Below are positions 19,237-27,184 of a stretch of 31,276 nucleotides of DNA, piece by piece. The number at the start of each line of letters is the position of its first letter. The stretch's first letter is position 1. Source of the stretch: an uncultured Sutterella sp. (GTDB lineage Bacteria > Pseudomonadota > Gammaproteobacteria > Burkholderiales > Burkholderiaceae_F). The stretch is taken from NCBI GenBank assembly GCA_900552545.1, contig USAL01000011.1, positions 1 through 31,276 on the forward strand. The letters are read 5' to 3'. Position numbers and translations under genes: made by a program. Under the pieces are notes generated by a model. It was not told where the DNA came from, did no database searches, and saw only the letters and a program-made list of their open reading frames with translations.

Positions 19237-19247
19237 TTTCGAAAAGC

Positions 19248-19276
19248 TTGCAAACCGAAAGAAACATCTATATAGT
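19248..19276 (+). promoter_or_regulatory. Promoter of tRNA-Asn
   Basis: TTGCAA (19248-19253) and TATAGT (19271-19276) are exactly 17 nt apart and end 27 nt before the mature tRNA. A good sigma70 match. Confidence 0.75.
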
Positions 19277-19303
19277 TTCGGTTCTGCAGTGATTTGCAGT
19301 GAT

Positions 19304-19379
19304 TCCCCGATAGCTCAGTCGGTAGAGCAACGGACTGTTAATCCGTGGGTCGTTGGTTCGAGCCCAACTCGGGGAGCCA
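19304..19379 (+). tRNA. tRNA-Asn (GTT anticodon)
   Basis: The acceptor stem TCCCCGA/TCGGGGA is perfect. The D-arm 'AGCTCAGTCGGTAGAGC', the anticodon loop CTGTTAA (anticodon GTT), and the T-arm 'TTGGTTCGAGCCCAA' are all standard. Discriminator G and CCA (19377-19379) are encoded. It has its own promoter and terminator. Confidence 0.97.
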
Positions 19380-19387
19380 GAATTCCT

Positions 19388-19420
19388 AACGCCTTGATGT
19401 GAAAGCATCAGGGCGTTTTT
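19388..19420 (+). terminator. Terminator after tRNA-Asn
   Basis: The stem AACGCCTTGATG pairs with CATCAGGGCGTT (one T-G wobble) with a six-base loop, followed by T residues. Confidence 0.9.
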
Positions 19421-19666
19421 CTTTATCTGGTTTTTATCTTTTTCATTCGTCAACACTGAAGCATTTGTCCCCAACGTTCAGAACATGGTCCTTTGGCGTC
19501 GTCTCAGTGCAGAATCGACGCACTCTCTGCTTGTACACCATCCCCATAGCTTCCGACGCAGGGACGGTACCTTCTCCATATATCTGCAGCATACAAAGCA
19601 GGGCTAAACTAGAAGGTTTAACCAACCATCTCCGACTTTAACCTTCGTATTCAAGTGGAATTTTCA
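19421..19666. other. Leader region of the glycerophosphate operon
   Basis: 246 nt of lower GC between the tRNA terminator and the cytidylyltransferase gene. I could not find a paired -35/-10; a TAAACT lies near 19605. A 60-codon open frame on the minus strand (19443-19625) has no recognised motif. Confidence 0.35.
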
Positions 19667-20152
19667 ATGAACCAGAATCCTCGCCCTCGCGTCATGGTCG
19701 ACATGTCGGCCACCTTGCTGCACCACGGCCACATTCGCCTTTTGAAGAAAGCCGCTGAAATCGGCGACGTCGTCGTCGCCCTTACCGTTGACGAAGAAGT
19801 GCGTAAAACCAAGGGCTACGAACCCGAACTATCGTTTGACGAACGCAAGGAAATCCTTGAGGCGGTCAAGTACGTCAAAGAGGTTGTTCCGAGCCCCTGG
19901 CTGCTCACCGAAGCATTTATGGATAAGCACAACTGTCAGCTGCTCGTGCACGGAGCGGACAACTCCAACCACATCAGCAAGGAACGTCTCGTCATCTTTC
20001 CACGTACCGAAGGCGTGAGCAGTTCAGTTCTGCGCGAACGGGTTCTTGACAGCCTTATCCAAATGAATCTTTCCGACAAGCCCAACAACGCCAGCAACAA
20101 GGTGGCACGCTTTCTGATCGAATCCATCAAGAAGGAATTCCGTTTTGAGTAA
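19667..20152 (+). CDS. Glycerol-3-phosphate cytidylyltransferase-like (TagD family)
   Basis: The product has 161 residues of the nucleotidyltransferase superfamily. It shows HxGH (His19-His22) with 'IRLLKKA', a 'YEPELSFDERKEIL..VKYV' segment and the closing 'RTEGVSSS' (from Arg113), equivalent to the RTxGIST motif of TagD. TagD makes CDP-glycerol from CTP and glycerol-3-phosphate, but relatives use ethanolamine- or choline-phosphate, or heptose-phosphate with ATP. The neighbouring CDP-glycerol transferase favours CDP-glycerol. The 'DMSATLLHHGH' start differs from the usual 'GTFDLLHxGH'. The ATG at 19667 has GTGGAA upstream as a ribosome site; a GTG at 19655 would consume it. It is the first gene of a three-gene operon. 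Confidence 0.85.
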   Translation: MNQNPRPRVMVDMSATLLHHGHIRLLKKAAEIGDVVVALTVDEEVRKTKGYEPELSFDERKEILEAVKYVKEVVPSPWLLTEAFMDKHNCQLLVHGADNSNHISKERLVIFPRTEGVSSSVLRERVLDSLIQMNLSDKPNNASNKVARFLIESIKKEFRFE

Positions 20153-20204
20153 GGGGCACCGCCCCTTGTGCTTCGCCAATCTGTGCCGTTTCCCCGCAGC
20201 AACT

Positions 20205-21629
20205 ATGCCAAACAAGCGTCAATGCATCAGCCAGCACTCGAAAAAGGCGGGTGCCCACCCGAGTCTTCATCGCCTGCCCGTCATGTTCGCCGTTGCACTG
20301 GCGCTTCTGGAGCCGCCGGCAGCTTATGCCTACCTTGATCCAGGCACGGGCAGCATGCTGCTGTCGGTTTTTGTTGGTCTTGTTTCCGGTATCTACTTTT
20401 TAATCCGCAGGCTTCCGGCGGCCGCCCGCAGCCTGTTTTTCCGCATGACCGGTAAAACAGATCAGATGAAGGGCAGCGACCTCGTCTTCTACGCTGAAAG
20501 CGCTGCGTACTGGGGAACCTTTCGTCCAGTACTTGAAGCACTGGATAAATTGGGAATTCACAGCACCTACCTGACGAGCGCCGAAAACGATCCTGTCTTC
20601 CAATCAAACCTGAAGTGCGTCAAAGCGCGCTACATCGGCAAGGCCAACAGCGCCTACACGGCGCTCGGCTTTCTTGAGGCCCGCGTCTTCGTTCTCACCA
20701 CTCCCGGCATCGATGTGCTGCAGATCCGACGCTCGCGCGGTGTCGGCCGCTACGTGCATCTCGTACACTCCGTCAGCGACATCCACACCTACAAGCTCTT
20801 CAGCTTCGACTACTACGACACGATCGTCTGCTCGGGACCTGCACAGGTCAAAAGCCTGCGTGCGCTTGAGTCGATTCGGCACACTCGCCCGAAGAAGCTC
20901 ATCGAAGCAGGTTGCGCCTACCTTGACGCACTTGCCTCGCGCGCTGCCGCCGCTGCTGCGCCCGAGCAAAAAACAATCATCGTTGCGCCCACCTGGGGTC
21001 GCAACGGCCTTTTGACCCGTACAGAGGCAATGATTCCCAAGCTGCTGGTACAAGCAGGCTGGCACGTCATCCTACGCCCCCACCCGCAGAGCTTCGTGTC
21101 CGAAATCGATCTCATGAAGAAAATCGCCGATGAGCTGCGCCCCTTTGAGGAGGCTGGCAAGCTTGAGTGGGACAGACAACCTGACGGCTTTGCAAGCCTG
21201 TCCCGCTCGCGCCTGATGATCAGCGACATCTCGGGCGTCATCTTCGACTTCGCCTTCGTCTTCCTGCGCCCGGTAATTTCGGTGGGCGCAGGCCCCGTCA
21301 AGGACGGCTTTGAAGCATGGGACATTCCCTCCCCCGCTTGGGAAATGAGCGCGCTCGAGTCGCTCGGCGTGCGGATTCTTCCCGGAAACGAAGCAAAAAT
21401 TCCCGATGCAGTCAACGCGCTTCTGGCCAAACCGGCCGACGCTCGTGAGCAAATTCTTTCCATCCGCAAGGCCAACATCGTCAATTTCGGCACTGCAGCG
21501 CCAGCCATCGCCCAAGCGATCGTCGACGAGCTCGCCGCAGCCGGCGGCAGCCTCCCGAAGGCGCTCGGAGAGCATTCCGCCATGCAATCCGACAGCGTCT
21601 TGAACGCACCGGAGACACAGCATGCTTGA
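20205..21629 (+). CDS. CDP-glycerol glycerophosphotransferase-family protein (TagB/TagF-like) with N-terminal membrane anchor
   Basis: About 474 residues. A hydrophobic stretch (near residues 28-42) ends in an 'AYAYLDPGTGS' segment, with a second hydrophobic helix 'MLLSVFVGLVSGIYFLI' after it. A GT-B-like domain follows, with 'VVAPTWG'-type 'VAPTWGRNG', 'LRPHPQS' (Arg291-His293) and 'SDISGVIFDF' (from Ser340). These match the teichoic-acid glycerophosphotransferase motifs (HP and SDxSS, with Gly in place of the second Ser). Such enzymes add glycerol-phosphate from CDP-glycerol on the cytoplasmic face. The start is uncertain: TTG at 20145 has AAGGA 8 nt upstream and overlaps the previous gene; ATG 20205 and ATG 20283 lack good sites. 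Its stop overlaps the next start by 8 nt. Confidence 0.83.
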   Translation: MPNKRQCISQHSKKAGAHPSLHRLPVMFAVALALLEPPAAYAYLDPGTGSMLLSVFVGLVSGIYFLIRRLPAAARSLFFRMTGKTDQMKGSDLVFYAESAAYWGTFRPVLEALDKLGIHSTYLTSAENDPVFQSNLKCVKARYIGKANSAYTALGFLEARVFVLTTPGIDVLQIRRSRGVGRYVHLVHSVSDIHTYKLFSFDYYDTIVCSGPAQVKSLRALESIRHTRPKKLIEAGCAYLDALASRAAAAAAPEQKTIIVAPTWGRNGLLTRTEAMIPKLLVQAGWHVILRPHPQSFVSEIDLMKKIADELRPFEEAGKLEWDRQPDGFASLSRSRLMISDISGVIFDFAFVFLRPVISVGAGPVKDGFEAWDIPSPAWEMSALESLGVRILPGNEAKIPDAVNALLAKPADAREQILSIRKANIVNFGTAAPAIAQAIVDELAAAGGSLPKALGEHSAMQSDSVLNAPETQHA

Positions 21630-24492
21630 CTTCATCTACACGCTTCTCATCGCGCCGCTTGAATACTGGATGCATGCCGCGCTCGTCTGGGGCTATTCAC
21701 ACACCGCCAACTGGGGGTGGGCGATCGTCGTCATGAGTCTTGCGGTAAACACCGTGATTCTGCCCATCTACATCAAGGCTGAAAAATGGCAGGAGGACGA
21801 ACGCGCCCTGCGAAAGAGCTTCGAGGCCAAAGAGCAGATGATCAAGCGCACCTTCAAGGGGCAGGAACGCTTTGCAATGATCACAACCCTGCATCGGCAG
21901 GCAGGGTATTCGCCATTGCTTGCATTACGCTCTTCCATTGGCTTTTTCCTGCAAATCCCGTTCTTTTTCGCGGCCTATCACTTCCTGTCGCACTTTGAGC
22001 CGCTTGAGGGCATCTCGTTTCTGGGGCTGCACAACCTTTCCGAGCCCGACGCAGCCATCAGCTTCGGTGCCGTGACGCTCAACGTAATGCCGCTCATTAT
22101 GACGGCGATCAATCTGGCAAGCGCGCTCATCTATACGCACAACCTCACGCGGCGCGACAAATGGCAGCTCTACGGCATGGCTGCAGTCTTTCTCGTGCTG
22201 CTCTACGACGCGGCAAGCGGCCTTGTTCTCTACTGGACCTGCAACAACATCTACTCCTTTGCCAAAAACGTCGTCTACCAAGAACTTGGCCGCATTCAGC
22301 CTTTGGCAGCGCGCTTGTGGAACGCTCTGAAAAACCGTCGCCGGCGCTTCCCGGACGAGATCTTCGGTAAATCGCCGCTTGCCCTTCTGCCCTTGCTGCT
22401 CTGGGCTGCGGGCGCAGCGCTGGCGCTCTTGTCGAGCAACCAGGTCAGCATGATTTCCGAAATTCTGAAGGCGAGACTGTCGTTTGCTTCGGACCTGTTG
22501 TTCCTCACGAGTATTGCAGCTGCACTGCTTCTCGCCCTGAAGATGCGGCTTTATCGGCATCATCTCATCATCTTTCTTGTTTCAATCGCCGTGGCCTACT
22601 ACGGCTTCAAGGTCTGGGGCAAGTGGTACTTCCTCGGCGACAACCGCCGCGCCTTTGCAGTCACGGGCGGCGTTTTATTTCTCATTCCCGCACTTGGCGT
22701 TTTCAATGCCAGCTGGAATCTGGGTCACTATCTATTTGCCAAAGCCCACAGTGAACGCTCAAGCAAACCTGCCGGCACGCTTCTTGTCCCCGCCGGCATC
22801 TGGCTGAGCGTCCTCCTAGCAGCATATCTTCCCGTGCAGGCCTACTGCACGGCCCCTGAGCTCTTCTCATCCGCCTCGATCGTTCTGGCAAAGTCGCTGA
22901 TGTGGACGGCGTTTCTGGGCGCAGTCATCTGGATTTTCGGCTTTGTCGCCACCGAAGCGGGCGCAAAGAACTTCGCCGGCTATCTTCTGGGGGCAGTCGC
23001 CACTGTTCTGACGATCTATGCATTCCTGCTACCACTTAATGTCGGCACAATCGACGCCTTTCTTGTCGCTCGACCCGAGGCGCTTTTCCGTGACCTCAAT
23101 CTGGTCGTCGACATCGCCGTCGTTGCGCTCGCACTTTTTCTTTTTGCGCTCATCGTCAAAAAGGGTGGCACGCGGTGGCTCAAAAACATCTTCGTCCTTT
23201 GCACGCTGGGTGCTCTGATCAACGGCACGCACCTTTTGTGGCAGACCCGCGGTCAATGGAAGGGAACTGTAGAAAATACGGAACAAGCCAAGACCGAGAA
23301 CCAACTCCCCGACTACAACGACCGGCTCTTTGGCTTCTCCCGGACGGGGAAAAATATCGTCGTCGTGCTGCTCGATTCCTTCACCGGCACCCACGTCAAC
23401 GAAATCCTCAAGCTTGCCCCAGAGCTTCGCAACGAGCTCTCGGGTTTTACCTGGTACGTCGACAACATCTCGTCAGGGGGCTCGACCAATACGGGTATCG
23501 CCGCACTCATCTGCGGCAGCGCCTGCACGCCAGCAGCTCTCAACGCCGCCGGCGACGCCCCACTTGCCGAAAAGATCAACGCCCGTTACGGCGCCCTTGT
23601 CGAGCGTCTGGGCAAGGACTGGGACGTGAGCCTCTACGAGCGCAACTGGCTTGAGCCGATACGTCTGGAACGCCACACCGATCACGATGTGCTTGCCATC
23701 CGCAATTTGAGTGAAGCCTACGTCAGCCGCTACATCACCGAGCACAATATCGAAATCGGCCGCGGAGATGCGGACAACTTCCTGCTGGCCGTCAGCGTTT
23801 TCTCAAGCGTCCCCTGGAGCAGCAAGAACCTCATCTACAAAAACGGCCGATGGTTTGAGCAGCTTCTGGCCGACAGACAATCGACGCTCGTGATGCGCGC
23901 TCTGCGCGACTGGTCGCTCATGGAACAGCTGCCGGAGCTTTCCAACACGCGCGCAACAAAGGCCAACACCTTCAAATTCATCGACACCGAGCTCACGCAC
24001 TCGCCCTGGTTCATGGATCCCGACGCATGCCGCATCGTGAAAAATCCCAAAGGCGGCGTCAATGACGCCGGTCAACCGCTTTCTCATCTTGCCACTGAAA
24101 TCTGTGCGCTCAAGTCTCTGTCAAAGTGGTTTGCCTGGATGCGCGCCTCGGGCGTGTGGGACAACACGACCGTCGTCATTGCAGGAGACCATTCAGCAAG
24201 CGACGATCCTGTCTTTGAAAACCGCTTCAAGGAAAGTGCCGTCGGTATGCCGTCGCGCGCCAATGCGCTGCTTCTCATCAAGCACGGCAAGAACGAAGCA
24301 CCGTTGGTCGTCGACACCACCACTTCCATGAGCCCGCCTGCGGCCGCATCAATCTGGACGGGAGAGACAGTCGATACCGCCATACGGCACCACTTCACAG
24401 GCAAACCCCAAGGCTCGCATTACCTCGTCGATCATCAGTGGGAAGTGCATGGCCCCTTGTGGGAGCCTTCGGCCTGGAGAAAAATCGAGTAA
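21622..24492 (+). CDS. YidC-like domain fused to a polytopic LtaS/EptA-like phosphotransferase (alkaline phosphatase superfamily)
   Basis: The protein has 956 residues. Residues 1-220 look like the YidC/Oxa1 core: an N-terminal helix 'LLIAPLEYWMHAALVWGY', 'GWAIVVMSLAVNTVILPIY', 'GFFLQIPFFFAAYHFL', and the hallmark 'GLVLYWTCNNIYSFAK'. The groove Arg of YidC appears replaced by Asn43. About nine further membrane helices cover ~250-550. Residues ~575-956 form an alkaline-phosphatase-fold domain like LtaS, OpgB or EptA. It shows 'VVLLDSF' (Asp585, metal), Thr624 in 'STNTGIAALICGS' (likely nucleophile) and 'VVIAGDHS' (Asp856, His857, metal). It probably transfers a glycerol-phosphate or similar group in the periplasm. 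It is not the housekeeping YidC. It is coupled to the preceding gene and followed by a strong terminator. Confidence 0.85.
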   Translation: MLDFIYTLLIAPLEYWMHAALVWGYSHTANWGWAIVVMSLAVNTVILPIYIKAEKWQEDERALRKSFEAKEQMIKRTFKGQERFAMITTLHRQAGYSPLLALRSSIGFFLQIPFFFAAYHFLSHFEPLEGISFLGLHNLSEPDAAISFGAVTLNVMPLIMTAINLASALIYTHNLTRRDKWQLYGMAAVFLVLLYDAASGLVLYWTCNNIYSFAKNVVYQELGRIQPLAARLWNALKNRRRRFPDEIFGKSPLALLPLLLWAAGAALALLSSNQVSMISEILKARLSFASDLLFLTSIAAALLLALKMRLYRHHLIIFLVSIAVAYYGFKVWGKWYFLGDNRRAFAVTGGVLFLIPALGVFNASWNLGHYLFAKAHSERSSKPAGTLLVPAGIWLSVLLAAYLPVQAYCTAPELFSSASIVLAKSLMWTAFLGAVIWIFGFVATEAGAKNFAGYLLGAVATVLTIYAFLLPLNVGTIDAFLVARPEALFRDLNLVVDIAVVALALFLFALIVKKGGTRWLKNIFVLCTLGALINGTHLLWQTRGQWKGTVENTEQAKTENQLPDYNDRLFGFSRTGKNIVVVLLDSFTGTHVNEILKLAPELRNELSGFTWYVDNISSGGSTNTGIAALICGSACTPAALNAAGDAPLAEKINARYGALVERLGKDWDVSLYERNWLEPIRLERHTDHDVLAIRNLSEAYVSRYITEHNIEIGRGDADNFLLAVSVFSSVPWSSKNLIYKNGRWFEQLLADRQSTLVMRALRDWSLMEQLPELSNTRATKANTFKFIDTELTHSPWFMDPDACRIVKNPKGGVNDAGQPLSHLATEICALKSLSKWFAWMRASGVWDNTTVVIAGDHSASDDPVFENRFKESAVGMPSRANALLLIKHGKNEAPLVVDTTTSMSPPAAASIWTGETVDTAIRHHFTGKPQGSHYLVDHQWEVHGPLWEPSAWRKIE

Positions 24493-24515
24493 CCCCTCCC
24501 CCAGAGAGTAACGAG

Positions 24516-24572
24516 AACGAGGCGAAGCTCCCGACGGCAGTTGATTCCGTCGGGAGCTTTGCCTCGTTTTTT
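24516..24572 (+). terminator. Strong terminator of the glycerophosphate operon
   Basis: A 22-bp stem (24516-24537 with 24547-24568, one A-A mismatch or bulge) is followed by a T-run. It ends 23 nt or more past the last stop and closes the operon. Confidence 0.9.
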
Positions 24573-24919
24573 ATTGACCACCGACAGAACTTTGCGAATC
24601 TGTTCGAGCCGGTCGGTCTTCTCTAATGTGTTTTGCCTAAGACCTTACATAAAGGCGCGACTACAATCACTCGAATTAACGCGTTGCCTTGCCGCAAGCA
24701 GGAAGCAACATGCGGCCGGAGGACAAACAGTCCGCCGGACCGGCGCCGATCGCCTCAGAAGTCCCTGATGGGGATTCCTACCCGCCTGAAGCGTTTCGGG
24801 CGTGGCAAAAACGTCATCCAAGGCTGATACCCCAGACGCGTCCGCTCTTCGACAACAGAGTCAGCGGACGGACCTTGCAGGTGGACGTTGCGTCTAACAA
24901 CAAATCAGAGGTTTAAAAA
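24573..24919. other. Long leader before the BASS transporter, possibly structured
   Basis: 347 nt without a gene. Several self-complementary segments are seen: GTCCGCT (24840-24846) with AGCGGAC (24863-24869), an ACCT-TGC-AGGT hairpin near 24872-24882, and a GGAC-AAACA-GTCC hairpin near 24721-24734. A TACAAT at 24662-24667 could be a -10. I could not match the pattern to a known riboswitch. Confidence 0.35.
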
Positions 24920-25870
24920 ATGAAAACGCTGGCAGCAATCAGTCAGTTCTTCAACAAGACGTTCGCCCTCTGGGTGCGCGTCTCCGCCGTCCTGGCCTAT
25001 ATCTCCCCGGACTTCTACAAACCGCTGGCAGGATGGATTTCCCCGCTTCTGGGCCTCGTCATGTTCGGCATGGGGCTCACGCTTTCGGTCAACGACTTCA
25101 AGCTCGTTTTCTCGCATCCGGTCGACGTGCTGATCGGCATCATTGCACAGTTCGTCATCATGCCGGTGGTTGCCTACGCATTGTGCCGGCTCATGAATCT
25201 GCCCGCCGACATCGCGGTTGGCGTGATTCTCGTGGGCTGCTGCCCGGGCGGCACGGCATCCAACGTGATGACCTTCCTTGCCCGCGGCGATACGGCGCTG
25301 TCGGTGTCGATCACGAGCTGCACGACGATTCTTGCCCCGCTCGTCACCCCGGGCCTCATCTGGCTCTTTGCGCATCAGTGGGTTGACATCGATCCGCTCG
25401 GCATGTTCTGGTCGATCTGCCAGATCGTACTGATCCCGATCGCGTTGGGCGTTGCGGTGCACACCATCGTGGGCACTGAGCGCATCAAGGTTGCCTCGAC
25501 GGCGCTGCCGCTCATCTCCGTGGTCGCCATTGTGCTCATCGTGGCCGCCGTGGTGGCTGTGAGCCAGCCCAACATCGCCTCGGCCGGTCCCCTCGTGTTC
25601 CTCGTGGTGGTGCTGCACAACGGCTTTGGTCTGCTCTTTGGCTACCTTGTCGCCAAGCTCACCGGCATGAACCTCGCCAAGAGAAAGTGCCTGTCGATCG
25701 AAGTCGGCATGCAAAACTCGGGCCTCGGCGTCGCCCTTGCCTCCGTGCACTTTGCAACGATGCCTTTGGCTGCTCTGCCTTCTGCCATCTTCAGCTTCTG
25801 GCACAACATCTCCGGCCCGATCGTTGCGACGATCTACCATCGCTGGACGGACGGAACCGAAAAGCACTAA
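24920..25870 (+). CDS. BASS-family (bile acid:sodium symporter-like) transporter, PanS-like
   Basis: A 316-residue membrane protein of about ten helices. The family marks are present: 'GCCPGGTASNVMTFLARGD' in the middle and 'EVGMQNSGLGVALA' near the C-terminus, the two crossover regions that bind sodium. Relatives such as PanS and the plant BASS proteins move pantoate, ketopantoate, pyruvate or other organic acids rather than bile acids; the substrate cannot be read from the sequence. The ATG has AGAGGT about 7 nt upstream. The gene stands alone, between terminators, after a long leader. Confidence 0.93.
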   Translation: MKTLAAISQFFNKTFALWVRVSAVLAYISPDFYKPLAGWISPLLGLVMFGMGLTLSVNDFKLVFSHPVDVLIGIIAQFVIMPVVAYALCRLMNLPADIAVGVILVGCCPGGTASNVMTFLARGDTALSVSITSCTTILAPLVTPGLIWLFAHQWVDIDPLGMFWSICQIVLIPIALGVAVHTIVGTERIKVASTALPLISVVAIVLIVAAVVAVSQPNIASAGPLVFLVVVLHNGFGLLFGYLVAKLTGMNLAKRKCLSIEVGMQNSGLGVALASVHFATMPLAALPSAIFSFWHNISGPIVATIYHRWTDGTEKH

Positions 25871-25929
25871 TCAGACCGTTTTTGCTTCGGGCGGCGTGAG
25901 AATCCTCACCGCCTGAGGTAACGCTCTGG

Positions 25930-25966
25930 AAGGCCGTCGGAATTTGGTTTCCGGCGGCCTTTCGTT
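25930..25966 (+). terminator. Terminator after the BASS transporter
   Basis: A 13-bp stem AAGGCCGTCGGAA/TTCCGGCGGCCTT (one wobble) with a short loop is followed by TTTCGTTT. Confidence 0.8.
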
Positions 25967-26196
25967 TATGCCCGGCATCCCCTTCGCTATCAGCCGTTTG
26001 TCGGGCTCAACTGACGCCGCAACAAGCGCCTCAGAAGGTGCCGCAGTAGCCGACACAATGCGCGCCACCGACGCTCTCAGGAGTCCGCAAAGGGTGCTTC
26101 CCCCATACGACATCAAAGCGGAGCCCAGGAAAGCCTTTAATGGGCGTTCTGAGGCCTTGGGACACGATCGCCTGACATTCGCGTGACGCAGACAGC

Positions 26197-26263
26197 AAAA
26201 GGCCCCGCAACAAGGCTTTCAACGAAGAAGAGCCATTGCCTGGCGGGGCCTTTCACACCGACT
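26197..26263 (-). terminator. Terminator after the TauE/SafE-like gene
   Basis: An 11-bp stem AAAGGCCCCGC/GCGGGGCCTTT encloses an inner AAGGC/GCCTG-type pairing. It is followed on the minus strand by TTTTGC and lies about 60 nt after the stop. Confidence 0.7.
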
Positions 26264-26323
26264 CACGGTGATGCCGCTAATTCGTCGCCACTAAGGCGGC
26301 AAAAGAGCAGCGAAAAAGCGGAT

Positions 26324-27121
26324 TTAGAAAGCGGAGACGGCGCGCCAGATGAACTGGCAGCCCAACAGCACCATCACGATCGACAGAAGCGTCACAAGGA
26401 GCTTGGGCTTGCTCTTGCTCGAAATCTTTGCGCCGATCTGAGCGCCCACCACGGCACCGATGCCGATCATCACCGCGGGGCCCCAGATGATGTGGTTCAG
26501 CACGGCGTGGCTTACCACGCCGACCAAGGCGCTCACCATCAGGGCGAACGTGCTCGTTGCCACGGCAATCTGCGCAGGGAACCCCAGCACGAAGGTCATC
26601 ATCGGCACGTGGATGATGCCGCCGCCGATGCCGAGAATTGAGGACAGGAAGCCGACGATGAACGAGCAGACGACGCCCAACTTGATGTTGAGGTCGCCGT
26701 TGGGGTCAAAGTCATCGAGCGTCTTGAGGCCCTTCTTGGCGTTGGCGCGAAAGATCATCACCGCCGCAAGGCACATGAGCGCGATGCCGAAAAAGAGCGA
26801 AAACGACGGGCCGGAGAACCACTCGGAGATATAGCCGCCAAGAAACGCTCCCGGGATCGTCGCAAGCGAAAAGGGAAGCGCGGCTCGCATGAAGATGCGC
26901 TTCTGACGAATGTAGGCCCAGGTGCCGGAAACCGCATTGCAGAACACGACGAAGAGACTCGTCCCCACCACCTGCTGAATCGTGCTGAAGGTCGTCCCGT
27001 TGGGAGCGAGCATGAACATCATGAAAAGCGGCACGAGAATGATGCCTCCGCCAAGCCCCAGAAGTGCCCCAAAGGTGCCGACGCCGACACCGAGAACCAG
27101 AAATTCGATGAGTTCGAGCAT
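26324..27121 (-). CDS. TauE/SafE-family sulfite exporter-like permease
   Basis: This 265-residue integral membrane protein has about eight helices in two homologous halves. Each half starts with the family's Gly-rich motif: 'LLGLGGGIILVP' near residues 20-31 and 'ILGIGGGIIHVPMM' near 161-174. TauE/SafE (DUF81) members export sulfite, sulfoacetate and similar organosulfur anions, but many have unknown substrates. No sulfur-metabolism gene adjoins it, so no substrate can be assigned. The ATG at 27121 has GAAGGG upstream. A perfect inverted repeat (27185-27204) lies in the promoter region. Confidence 0.92.
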   Translation of the reverse strand: MLELIEFLVLGVGVGTFGALLGLGGGIILVPLFMMFMLAPNGTTFSTIQQVVGTSLFVVFCNAVSGTWAYIRQKRIFMRAALPFSLATIPGAFLGGYISEWFSGPSFSLFFGIALMCLAAVMIFRANAKKGLKTLDDFDPNGDLNIKLGVVCSFIVGFLSSILGIGGGIIHVPMMTFVLGFPAQIAVATSTFALMVSALVGVVSHAVLNHIIWGPAVMIGIGAVVGAQIGAKISSKSKPKLLVTLLSIVMVLLGCQFIWRAVSAF

Positions 27122-27184
27122 GTTCGCCCTTCGCTTTGTTCAATGACGAAAAATGCCGCACGTCGGCCGCTGACCGCACGGGGC

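Larger units (their letters stand above)
25871..26323. other. 453-nt convergent region between two transporter genes
   Basis: It carries a GGCG...GTGAG/CTCAC...CGCC hairpin (25890-25913), the BASS terminator (25930-25966) and the permease terminator (26197-26263). In between, short open frames on both strands lack ribosome sites or family motifs, and I see nothing else. Confidence 0.5.

Noticed and set aside
19443..19625. 60-codon minus-strand open frame before the glycerophosphate operon
   Set aside because: Could be a remnant of a transferred gene given its lower GC, but there is no motif, ribosome site or repeat to support it.
24700..24900. FMN, TPP, fluoride or guanidine riboswitch
   Set aside because: Some short GC segments resemble parts of these, but none of the conserved cores is present in order.
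25944..26186. 80-codon open frame between the two transporter genes
   Set aside because: It starts inside a terminator hairpin and shows no family features.
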